In this document: positions 54,421 to 61,995 of the stretch, piece by piece
Layout: every line of letters starts with the position of its first letter
How positions within the stretch are numbered: position 1 is the stretch's first letter
NCBI GenBank assembly: GCA_029210585.1
Contig: JARGFP010000022.1
Coordinates: 1 to 64,000, forward strand
DNA from: Bacteroidales bacterium
Lineage (GTDB): Bacteria > Bacteroidota > Bacteroidia > Bacteroidales > GCA-2748055
DNA length: 64,000 bases
Reading direction: 5' to 3'
The notes under the pieces: model-generated
Database searches by the model: none
Told to the model about the DNA's origin: nothing
The model's input: the letters and a program-made list of their open reading frames with translations, nothing else
Position numbers and translations under genes: made by a program

Positions 54421-54612
54421 CTTATTGCTTTTAGTTTAATATGGTTCCGGGAAAACTGAGCAACATAATTTATATCCAGCGCTTACCTCTTTTATTTTCC
54501 AACACACAAAAAACTCTCCATTTTTCCTGTTACCTGATACTTGTTAAATAGTATTTCCCTATACAACAATCCTACCAGTACAACTTCAGCATCCATGGTC
54601 CTCACTGTCTTA

Positions 54613-55284
54613 CTATTTGCCGGCTTCCTCCCCCGCATGACCCCCGTCATCCAGTTGGGACCGTTGTATCGCCAACGCATCCCTGAACCGTTCGTTAAAT
54701 GCTGCCTCAACCCTGTCCGCACCCCCGGAAGGATAATCGTGTGCGTACACGTAAATATTCAATGTCGGCTTCCGGTGCGAATAATAATCCACAAGCGCAT
54801 AATAAAAAACCATCTGCACCGGCTGCTCCATCCGCTCGATGATCCTGTACCACCCCTTTTCAAACACATAGGGCTGGTCGTGCATGCTGAAAATTTTACC
54901 CTGGGGATACATCACCACCAGGTTCCCGGGATCACTCAGCAACTCCCGGGTATAGGCAAAGGTCTCCACCATGCTGCGCTGACCCTTGGCGAGGCTGTAA
55001 GCCCCCGACTTGTTCAGGAACATCCGGTCCCTGAGCTGCTCCTCGAGCATCATAATATGAAATTTTTTTCTGAAAAACCGCTGGTTGATATTCAGCGCGA
55101 TAAACCCGTCCCACCACGAAAAATGATTACCGATCATGAACACAGGAAGCGGTGTTTCGTTAGCGGGTGCTTTCGTCCATTCAGCATGATAATTTACCTT
55201 CCTGAAATCCAGCCGGGTCATGAACCTGGAGTAACCTTTAAAAAAAGGATAGTAGAACCAGTGGTGACGGGCTTTGATGATCAT
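54613..55284 (-). CDS. Lysophospholipid-acyltransferase-fold protein in the carotenoid cluster
   Basis: 223 residues of the PlsC/LPLAT superfamily. FMIGNHFSWWDG holds the HX4D catalytic motif (His54, Asp59), and GNLVVMYPQGKIFSMHDQP is the second conserved block (usually FPEGT; here YPQGK). A short hydrophobic stretch near residue 8 may attach it to the membrane. In staphyloxanthin synthesis an acyltransferase (CrtO) acts after a glycosyltransferase (CrtQ); here the gene likewise stands beside a GT2 in the same orientation, so esterification of a carotenoid glycoside is a plausible role. A general phospholipid function cannot be excluded. Confidence 0.8.
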   Translation of the reverse strand: MIIKARHHWFYYPFFKGYSRFMTRLDFRKVNYHAEWTKAPANETPLPVFMIGNHFSWWDGFIALNINQRFFRKKFHIMMLEEQLRDRMFLNKSGAYSLAKGQRSMVETFAYTRELLSDPGNLVVMYPQGKIFSMHDQPYVFEKGWYRIIERMEQPVQMVFYYALVDYYSHRKPTLNIYVYAHDYPSGGADRVEAAFNERFRDALAIQRSQLDDGGHAGEEAGK

Positions 55285-55427
55285 TGCTGTAATAGTTTAG
55301 TCCCCGGTGATAATTAAGTAAATGTATCTTTTGCGAAAGGCATAGTGGCCATAATGATAATTTATTAAGAAATTGAACAGGACGACGCAATGATCACAGG
55401 CATAATGATAATCATAAGCGAAGCGTT

Positions 55428-56150
55428 TTAATGTTCGTGGGTTGCCGTAGCAGGCTGCTTCATCCTGTACAATTGCCACCAGGGCGTGCCGGGAGAGGCA
55501 TGGTGTTCGTAGTGGTACCCGAAAAAGTAACACGACAACATCGCCCAGAGGTGGTTTTTCTTCAGGGTGCGGGCACGGTGATTGCCCATTTCTTCGGTGT
55601 GCGGTCGCCGGTGGGGCAGGAAAGTGCCAAAATAAAAGAGCTGGAAGGTGCTCAGGAATGCCGGGATGATCCACAGCACCAGCAGTGCCGGGACACCGAC
55701 CCCTGCCACCCGGCTGAGCACATTGAAAATGATCGCCATGGCGATGATCTGCCAGATCGTGGTATACCGCACCATGAACTTGAACCACCAGGCCCAGAAA
55801 TTCTGCGACTTCACATTGAAATCAGGATCCTTCTCCGTGCCGGGATACTTGTGGTGGTCCCAGTGGTTTTTGATCAGCCGGCGGTACGACATTCCCGCGA
55901 ACATGAACACCGCCGCATAACCAACCGCGTCGTTGACCTTCCTGTTGGGCGAAACCAGCTGGTGCATGGCATCATGCCCGGTGATGAACAAACCGGTATA
56001 CAGGTACGCCTGGAGCAGCATATGGACATACATCCATGGATTGTCCCACGCTACTTCCACGTTCAGCAGCACATATATCAAATGGACCGTCCAAAGCACC
56101 ATGATGGTCAGCGCGATCAGAAGCCCCATATTACTTTTGCGTACATCCAT
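55428..56150 (-). CDS. crtW: Beta-carotene ketolase, CrtW type
   Basis: 240 residues with a di-iron histidine pattern of membrane oxygenases: HDAMH at 59-63, HWDHH at 96-100, and HYEHH at 213-217 in FFGYHYEHHASPGTPWWQL, plus His180 in FLPHRRPH. These positions and the PGTPWW tail are those of CrtW, which introduces the 4-keto group on a beta-ionone ring. Four membrane helices are visible. The start at ATG 56150 lies inside the 3' end of cruF, giving a 34-bp overlap; the longer frame is cruF in another frame. No CrtZ-type hydroxylase is seen, so the ring would be ketolated but not 3-hydroxylated. Confidence 0.9.
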   Translation of the reverse strand: MDVRKSNMGLLIALTIMVLWTVHLIYVLLNVEVAWDNPWMYVHMLLQAYLYTGLFITGHDAMHQLVSPNRKVNDAVGYAAVFMFAGMSYRRLIKNHWDHHKYPGTEKDPDFNVKSQNFWAWWFKFMVRYTTIWQIIAMAIIFNVLSRVAGVGVPALLVLWIIPAFLSTFQLFYFGTFLPHRRPHTEEMGNHRARTLKKNHLWAMLSCYFFGYHYEHHASPGTPWWQLYRMKQPATATHEH

Positions 56151-56785
56151 ATATCTAGTAAAATAAAGAATCCCAGCTGTACGAAAAACAGCGGAGCAGC
56201 AATTTTGTTCTCCCTGTTCACAAAACCGGTGCGATCGGCGAACCACACGAGCACAAGGGAAATCACCAGCCAGGCAATGTAATTCTGCATCGGCACGGGT
56301 CCGCCCCAGTCCCACATATCGAGATCGATCGCTGCCGGCTCAAGCGCAAAATCGTATACCACCATCAGCACCGCGGCGACCAGTACCCTGAAATACCGCT
56401 TTTCAATGAACCGCGAGGTGATCACCAGGCTGGCGTAAACCAGCATCAGCCAGTTGACACCAATGATCAGCGGTGTATGAAAAAGTTGCGGTCCCAGGGT
56501 CGGTCCGTATTCGTAACTGCCAAAAATCAACCCGGTATTCACCCCCGCGATCTCCACGATGAACCCACCACTGTAAATCACCAGCGCCTTCCATGCAAAC
56601 CGCATATCCAGCCTGCCATGGTAAATCAGCAGCAGCATCACATTCAGCAGCAGGTTCAGCGGCACCATCGCCTTGAACAGCTCGCGCGTCTGCGGTATGA
56701 TCATTCCGGCTACCCCTACACTGTAAAAGATCACCAGCCAGGGGGCCAGGTTGAAGTTCCGTATTCTGTTAAATATGTCCTTCAT
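56117..56785 (-). CDS. cruF: CruF-like carotenoid 1'-hydratase (DUF422 membrane protein)
   Basis: 222 residues and six or seven membrane helices. VEIAGVNTGLIFGSYEYGP and LFHTPLIIGVNWLMLVYASL are the conserved blocks of the carotenoid biosynthesis DUF422 family, whose member CruF adds water to the psi-end of gamma-carotene to make a 1'-hydroxyl. YDFALEPAAIDLDMWDWGG is a further signature with conserved acidic residues. Combined with CrtD, the expected end group is 1'-hydroxy-3',4'-didehydro. The first 18 codons are duplicated upstream in an 80-bp tandem repeat. The 3' end overlaps crtW by 34 bp. Confidence 0.88.
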   Translation of the reverse strand: MKDIFNRIRNFNLAPWLVIFYSVGVAGMIIPQTRELFKAMVPLNLLLNVMLLLIYHGRLDMRFAWKALVIYSGGFIVEIAGVNTGLIFGSYEYGPTLGPQLFHTPLIIGVNWLMLVYASLVITSRFIEKRYFRVLVAAVLMVVYDFALEPAAIDLDMWDWGGPVPMQNYIAWLVISLVLVWFADRTGFVNRENKIAAPLFFVQLGFFILLDIWMYAKVIWGF

Positions 56786-56901
56786 ACTTCGTTAAAATTT
56801 TACTTCGCTGAACACCTCGCCGGGGCCAGGTTGAAGTTCCGTATTCTGTTAAATATATCTTTCATACTTCGTTAAAAATTTGCTTCGCTGAGCACATCGC
56901 C
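56742..56901 (-). repeat. 80-bp tandem duplication of the cruF start
   Basis: Unit 1 (56742-56821) holds the first codons of cruF; unit 2 (56822-56901) repeats it with about ten changes. The upstream copy still begins with an ATG and reads MKDIFNRIRNFNLAPARC followed by SAK and a stop (56800-56865), a 21-codon relic of the cruF N-terminus. The duplication lies between crtD and cruF in the operon. Confidence 0.95.
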
Positions 56902-57052
56902 GGGGCCCGGCTTGTATCCTTTTGTCATTATACAACGAAATTATCTGCTTCCTTTAATAAGGTTTCCATTTTTATATCTGCATCATCATTCAATGTAACC
57001 GGCCAGCATTGGCATTGTTGCGATTACCGTATCACCAGCAGCTGTAAGAGAA

Positions 57053-58528
57053 TTACCCATATTTTTTGTCAATAAGCCCGTCGACAATTTTTGCCGAAGC
57101 CAGGCAGAGCGGGATCCCTCCCCCCGGATGTACGCTTCCCCCGACAAAATACAAACCGTGGAAATCCTTCCTGTGGTTGGGATGACGGCTGAATGCCGCC
57201 ATGCTGCTGTTGCTGCTGTTCCCGTACAGGCTCCCCCTGAAGGAGAATGTTTCCTCTTCTATATTCCGCGGATCACGAACGGTTTCATGAAGGATATGCG
57301 GTGCCACATCCGTTTCCAGGATCCGGCTGATCTTGGCGATGATGTTTTTCCGCACCGCAACAATCGCCGCATCCCAGTCCTGCCCGGTATTCTCCGGGAC
57401 ATTGATCATCACGAACCAGTTCTCTCCGCCCTCCGGCGCATCGCTTTTCACGATCTTTGAGCTGATGAACAAATAAGTGGTCGGATCGTCGGTGATGGTC
57501 TTCGTATCAAACAGGTGACCGAACTCCCCGCGGTAGTCCCTGCTGAAAAAGAGGTTGTGCAGCTCCAGTTCCGGGAACTGCCGGTCCATCGCCCAGTAGA
57601 AGATCATGGCTGAGGTGGAGCGCTCCGGCTTGAAATACTTTTCCGGGAAGGGCACATCAGGCAACAGGTCCCTGTACAGGTAGTAGATATCCACATCGCT
57701 GACAACCAAATCGGCGCTGCGTGTTTCCCCGTTCACCTGCACGCCACGGATTCGCTTGTCCTGGTGCACGATCCGCTCCACGGGTGCGTTGAATTCAAAC
57801 TTCACCCCCACGCGCTCCGCCAGTTGTTGCAATTCAATGGCAAGGGTGTGCATCCCCTTCTCCGGGAAATAGGCCCCCAGGTTATGTTCCAGGTGGGAGA
57901 TCACATTCAGGGTGCCGGGCGCCTTGTATGGATTGCTGCCGTTATAAGTGGCGTACCTGTCGAACAGCTGCACCAGGTGGTCAGACCTGAACCTGCGCCT
58001 GTTGGCACCATGCATGGTGGACAATACCTCCAGCCTGTAAATCTGCATTGCCGAACGCAGGAATTTTCTGGAGACAAATGTCCGCGGTGAACTGAAATCA
58101 CCAAAAATAAACACATCCCGGGTCAGACTATACATGGCCCGGGCCTTCCTCAGAAACCGCCGGATACGACCAGGGTTTTCACTGGTCTTCTCCGCGGCCT
58201 CCTTCACAAACGCCTCCGGGTCCCCGTAAGCATTCAGCACCAGCCCGTCTTCGTAAAAATATTTCGTGATCACCTCCAGCTGGGTATAGCGCACCGAGAC
58301 CTTCATCTCTTCTTCGGCCAGCATATAGAGCTCCTCCATCAGATCGGGCAATGTAAAAAGCGAAGGACCGGCATCCCAGCGGTAGTTTTTCCACCGGAGC
58401 TCCCCCATCTTGCCCCCGGGCACCGCCGATTGTTCAAAAACAGTGACCTCATGCCCCTTTAAGGCCATCCTGATCGCCGTGGCAAGTCCGCCGATCCCGG
58501 CACCTATGACAGAAATTTTTAATTTCAT
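57053..58528 (-). CDS. crtD: 1-hydroxycarotenoid 3,4-desaturase, CrtD type (phytoene-desaturase family)
   Basis: 491 residues. KISVIGAGIGGLATAIRMAL is the dinucleotide-binding loop for FAD; GHEVTVFEQSAVPGGKMGEL follows. The C-terminal FYFVGGSVHPGGGIPLCLAS-like block (LYFVGGSVHPGGGIPLC) is the family signature. Being divergent from crtI with cruF directly downstream, it is best read as CrtD, which introduces the 3',4' double bond after hydration, rather than a second phytoene desaturase. Its ATG is 41 bp from the first open codon of the crtI frame; both promoters share the inverted repeat at 58535-58569. Confidence 0.87.
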   Translation of the reverse strand: MKLKISVIGAGIGGLATAIRMALKGHEVTVFEQSAVPGGKMGELRWKNYRWDAGPSLFTLPDLMEELYMLAEEEMKVSVRYTQLEVITKYFYEDGLVLNAYGDPEAFVKEAAEKTSENPGRIRRFLRKARAMYSLTRDVFIFGDFSSPRTFVSRKFLRSAMQIYRLEVLSTMHGANRRRFRSDHLVQLFDRYATYNGSNPYKAPGTLNVISHLEHNLGAYFPEKGMHTLAIELQQLAERVGVKFEFNAPVERIVHQDKRIRGVQVNGETRSADLVVSDVDIYYLYRDLLPDVPFPEKYFKPERSTSAMIFYWAMDRQFPELELHNLFFSRDYRGEFGHLFDTKTITDDPTTYLFISSKIVKSDAPEGGENWFVMINVPENTGQDWDAAIVAVRKNIIAKISRILETDVAPHILHETVRDPRNIEEETFSFRGSLYGNSSNSSMAAFSRHPNHRKDFHGLYFVGGSVHPGGGIPLCLASAKIVDGLIDKKYG

Positions 58529-58534
58529 TACAGC

Positions 58535-58569
58535 AAGTTAAACAATTTATCAAAATTATTGTTTAACTT
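58535..58569. promoter_or_regulatory. 12-bp inverted repeat across the divergent crtD/crtI promoters
   Basis: AAGTTAAACAAT (58535-58546) and ATTGTTTAACTT (58558-58569) are perfect inverted arms 11 bp apart. The minus-strand TAATTTTG at 58551-58558 fits TAnnTTTG for crtD, and the plus-strand TAACTTTTG at 58564-58572 is a near match for crtI, so the arms overlap both promoters. A further TTTAAC half-site occurs at about 58594. This is a likely operator through which one regulator controls both operons; the regulator is not in the window. Confidence 0.65.
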
Positions 58570-58608
58570 TTGCTTTCATTTACTGAACAAAAATTTAACA
58601 AAACCAAA

Positions 58609-60096
58609 GTGGAACGTAAAGCCCTCATTGTCGGAACAGGATTAGGCGGACTGACCACCGCCATGCGACTGGCCCATGCCGGATATAAGGTCGAAATGGT
58701 GGAAAAGTACCACCAGGCCGGCGGAAGACTGAACCAGCTGAAAAAGGATGGATTCACATGGGATCTTGGCCCTTCCTTCTTCAGCATGACCTACGAATTT
58801 GATAACTTCTTTAAAGATATCGGTATCAAGGCCCCGTTCGAATTCGTGGAACTGGACCCCCTGTATACGGTCAACATCAGGAACGATGAACGGAAGTATA
58901 CCATATACAAGGACCTCGACAGGCTGGCGGAAGAATTCAAAGAGATCGAGCCGGATTTTAAGAAAAACATGGAGAAACTGCTGCATTCGGCAGGACAGTT
59001 TTTCCATTCCACCGAGGAGCTGGTGATCAAGAAGAATTACAACAGCATGATGCAGTACCTGCTTACACTGGCAAGGGTGCCCGTGCACCATGCTCCGAAA
59101 ATGATCCGCACCGTCTGGAAGGAACTGGACCGGCATTTTACCTCGGAGCAGGTCAAACAGATCTTCTCCCTGGTGGCGTTCTTTTTAGGCGCCACACCGT
59201 ACGACACTCCCGCCATATATACCCTCCTGACCTACACCGAACTGGTGCACGATGGCTACCACAATGTGCGGGGCGGCATGTACAGGATCGTGGAAGGGCT
59301 CCTGGAGGAGATGGAGAAAATGAATATTACGATACATTACAACACAGAAATAACAGGATATGAACAGAACAACGGACAGGTATCAGCACTTATTGATGCT
59401 GAAGGTAAGAAGTGGACAGCCGACACGTATGTTATCAACAGTGATGCAGCCTCTTTCAGGCACTACATTTTCGACCGCCCAAAATATACGGAAGAGAAGC
59501 TGGATAAAATGAAATGGACCCTGGCTCCCTTTACCATGTACCTGGGAGTGAAGGGAAAGATCGATAACCTCGAACACCACAATTATTTCCTTGGAGATAA
59601 CTTCGAGGAGTATGCCAACAAGATCTTCAAGAACAGTGTCAACCTTGACAGGCCCTATTACTATGTGAATGTCAATTCCAAGTTCAACGAGGAGATGGCG
59701 CCCAAGGGACATGAGAACCTGTTCATCCTCTGCCCGGTGCCCGATTTGCGGAACAAGCCCGACTGGAGCGACCGGGAGAAGCTGGCCGATGATATCATGA
59801 CCGACCTGTCGGAGCGGACGGGATTCGACATCAAGAAAAACCTGGTCACCAGCACCATCTATGACCCGGTCGACTGGCGGGATGCATTCAACCTGTACAA
59901 GGGCAGCGGACTCGGACTGGCGCATGACCTGAACCAGATCGGGTACTTCAGGCCGAAGAACAACGACGAGGTATTCGGCAATGTATATTATGTGGGCGCT
60001 TCGACCATTCCGGGTACCGGGTTGCCGATGACCGTAATTAGTTCCAGACTTGTAACCGAAAGAATCATCAAGGAACATGGACCTGTACACGCATAA
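58609..60096 (+). CDS. crtI: Phytoene desaturase
   Basis: About 495 residues starting with GTG 58609 (VERKALIVGTGLGG); the frame opens earlier at a TTG, but that lies in the promoter. KALIVGTGLGGLTTAMRLAH is the FAD-binding loop, YHQAGGRLNQL follows, and the C-terminal VYYVGASTIPGTGLPMTVIS is the CrtI signature (usually GAGTHPGxGxPxV). The enzyme introduces the double bonds that turn phytoene into lycopene. It heads the + strand operon and overlaps crtB by 20 bp. Confidence 0.93.
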   Translation: MERKALIVGTGLGGLTTAMRLAHAGYKVEMVEKYHQAGGRLNQLKKDGFTWDLGPSFFSMTYEFDNFFKDIGIKAPFEFVELDPLYTVNIRNDERKYTIYKDLDRLAEEFKEIEPDFKKNMEKLLHSAGQFFHSTEELVIKKNYNSMMQYLLTLARVPVHHAPKMIRTVWKELDRHFTSEQVKQIFSLVAFFLGATPYDTPAIYTLLTYTELVHDGYHNVRGGMYRIVEGLLEEMEKMNITIHYNTEITGYEQNNGQVSALIDAEGKKWTADTYVINSDAASFRHYIFDRPKYTEEKLDKMKWTLAPFTMYLGVKGKIDNLEHHNYFLGDNFEEYANKIFKNSVNLDRPYYYVNVNSKFNEEMAPKGHENLFILCPVPDLRNKPDWSDREKLADDIMTDLSERTGFDIKKNLVTSTIYDPVDWRDAFNLYKGSGLGLAHDLNQIGYFRPKNNDEVFGNVYYVGASTIPGTGLPMTVISSRLVTERIIKEHGPVHA

Positions 60097-60910
60097 TTCA
60101 CTGCATCTCAGCAGGCTGACAACGAAAAACTACAGTACCTCGTTTTCATTGGGGGTGGGCCTGCTGAAAAAGGAATACCGGCTGCCTATCTACGCCATAT
60201 ATGGGTTTGTGCGGGTGGCGGATGAAATCGTCGATACCTTCCACGACCAGGACAAGGAACGTAAGCTTGCAGAATTCCGCCGCGACACCTACCAGGCGAT
60301 CGTGGACGGAATGAGTACCAATCCAATATTGCACAGTTTCCAGTGGGTTGTGAATGAATACAACATCGACCACCAGCTGATCGAGGCCTTCCTGGAAAGT
60401 ATGGAGATGGACCTGACGCAAAAGGAGTACACCCCGGAAGAATTTCAGAAATACGTGTACGGCTCTGCCGAAGTGGTCGGGCTGATGTGCCTGCGGGTGT
60501 TCTACAAGGACCAGGACGAAGCCTACAATGCGCTGATCCAGCCGGCACGCAAGCTGGGTGAAGCCTTCCAGAAAATCAATTTCCTGCGCGATATCCACTC
60601 TGATTACGAAGAACGCGAGAGGTTTTATTTCCCGGGGGTCGACATGCACAGTTTTACCAATGCGACCAAGAAGATCATCGAGGACGATATCAAGAAAGAC
60701 TTTGACGAAGCCTATGAAGGGGTGAAGCAACTTAATCGTGCTTCGAAACTTGGCGTGCTGGTGTCGTATACCTATTACCTGAAACTCTTTGAGAAAATCC
60801 GTAAAACGGATGCCTCCAATATTTTCCAGAAGCGTTACCGGATCGCAAATTTCCGAAAGATAATGATCCTGGTCCGCTGTGCCATTGAGGTCAAACTGGG
60901 ATTGAAGTGA
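60077..60910 (+). CDS. crtB: Phytoene synthase
   Basis: 277 residues. CrtB condenses two geranylgeranyl diphosphates to phytoene. SFSLGVGLLKKEYRLPIYAI is the N-terminal block. The first aspartate-rich motif is VADEIVDTF (Asp49-Asp53); the second is INFLRDIHSDYEERERFYFP (Arg171-Asp172, Asp176). Both diphosphate/Mg sites are therefore intact. The start codon lies inside the end of crtI, a usual arrangement for coupled translation. Confidence 0.95.
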   Translation: MDLYTHNSLHLSRLTTKNYSTSFSLGVGLLKKEYRLPIYAIYGFVRVADEIVDTFHDQDKERKLAEFRRDTYQAIVDGMSTNPILHSFQWVVNEYNIDHQLIEAFLESMEMDLTQKEYTPEEFQKYVYGSAEVVGLMCLRVFYKDQDEAYNALIQPARKLGEAFQKINFLRDIHSDYEERERFYFPGVDMHSFTNATKKIIEDDIKKDFDEAYEGVKQLNRASKLGVLVSYTYYLKLFEKIRKTDASNIFQKRYRIANFRKIMILVRCAIEVKLGLK

Positions 60911-61104
60911 GAAAAAAATCTTTTTGCATGGGAAAATCCACCCAGCCTGACGCAATGGAGAGAAAGAAGCCTGAAGATAATGCTTAAGAAGTGCCAGGTT
61001 GAAAAAATGACAAACGTGAGAATATGACAGTAAAAAAACAGGGCAACGCAGTCACAAAAAAATATTAAAAAGGGGGCAAAATAGTCACTTAATTATTACA
61101 CAAA

Positions 61105-61836
61105 ATGGATACAACCTGGACCTATTTCCTGCTGCTTGGACTATCGCTGCTCTACCCGCTGGCGCAAAGTTTCGAAAAGCGGGTGTTCATGTTCCGGAAG
61201 GTGAAATTCATCTTCCCCGGGATCTGGTTTTCGGGAACCCTGTTCATTATCTGGGATGTCTTCTTCACGAAGGCCGGGATCTGGGGATTCAACCACAACT
61301 ATACCAGGGACTTCTACCTGCTCGGTCTGCCCATCGAGGAATGGCTCTTTTTCCTGGTCATTCCCTACTGCGTTTTCTTCCTGCACGAGGTACTGCGGTA
61401 CTTTGTAAAGAAATTCTATTTCCCCCTGTTTGCGAAATATGTGACCTGGACCCTCCTGGTGGCCGGAACCATCGCGCTTCCTTTTGTATGGGAAAAAACA
61501 TACACCTTCACCACCATCGCTTTTGTACTGCCGTTCCTGGCGCTGCAGCTGGTGCTGAAAACATGGAAAACCTGGTTCTCCGGGTTCCTGCTCACCTACC
61601 TGGTCTCCTTTATACCATTTATCATCGTCAACGGCTACCTCACCCGCATTCCCGTGGTCTGGTACGACAACACCGAGAACCTCGCCCTCAGGATCACCAC
61701 CATCCCTGTAGAGGACTTCATCTACCTCCTCGGCATGCTGCTCCCGGCCTTCACCATCTACCAATGGCTGTTGCACCGGTACGGCTCCGAAAAGCTAAAA
61801 GCTAAGATGAAACTCGGAGAAGTGAGCGGGTTTTAA
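61105..61836 (+). CDS. Lycopene cyclase, membrane CrtYcd type
   Basis: 243 residues and seven or so membrane helices in two related halves, each a lycopene-cyclase domain (about 1-110 and 125-235). First half: LFIIWDVFFTKAGIWGFN and LPIEEWLFFLVIPYCVFF; second half: PVVWYDNTENLALRITTIPV and EDFIYLLGMLLPAFTIY. The D-x-x-F-T-x-x-G-I-W-G-F and P-x-E-E motifs are characteristic of CrtYc/CrtYd fusions, which cyclise lycopene at one or both ends. It lies 194 bp after crtB on the same strand; that gap holds AT-rich short repeats but no gene. Cyclising one end would give gamma-carotene, the substrate of CruF. Confidence 0.88.
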   Translation: MDTTWTYFLLLGLSLLYPLAQSFEKRVFMFRKVKFIFPGIWFSGTLFIIWDVFFTKAGIWGFNHNYTRDFYLLGLPIEEWLFFLVIPYCVFFLHEVLRYFVKKFYFPLFAKYVTWTLLVAGTIALPFVWEKTYTFTTIAFVLPFLALQLVLKTWKTWFSGFLLTYLVSFIPFIIVNGYLTRIPVVWYDNTENLALRITTIPVEDFIYLLGMLLPAFTIYQWLLHRYGSEKLKAKMKLGEVSGF

Positions 61837-61852
61837 ACCTGTAAATTCCAAT

Positions 61853-61914
61853 TTAGTCCTCAGCTTTAATAATGTTATCCATTAAATATTCATTTCCATT
61901 TTCATATCTATAAC
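61853..61914 (-). pseudogene. C-terminal 20 codons of a gene split by the insertion sequence
   Basis: Joined directly to 63898-64000 across the element, the codons continue as SHW-S-GYRYENGNEYLMDN and then IIKAED before a TAA at 61853. The total of the two visible pieces is 165 bp, a multiple of three. No family is recognised. Confidence 0.6.
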
Positions 61915-61935
61915 CTAGCCCGAGTTTACGAGTTA
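61915..61935. repeat. Left terminal inverted repeat of the insertion sequence
   Basis: Twenty-one bases pair perfectly with 63877-63897. The left flank immediately outside is TATAAC. Confidence 0.9.
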
Positions 61936-61995
61936 TCTAAATATACAAACGTAATACACTCATAAATAACAATATACAAAGGCCACTTCATTCCC

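Noticed and set aside
55297-55788. 163-codon minus-strand frame overlapping the crtW 3' end
   Set aside because: It is out of frame with crtW and overlaps its conserved histidine motifs; no features of its own.
55431-56282. 283-codon plus-strand frame opposite crtW
   Set aside because: The CrtW histidine motifs and overlap with cruF are on the minus strand; the plus frame is Arg/His/Pro-rich antisense sequence.
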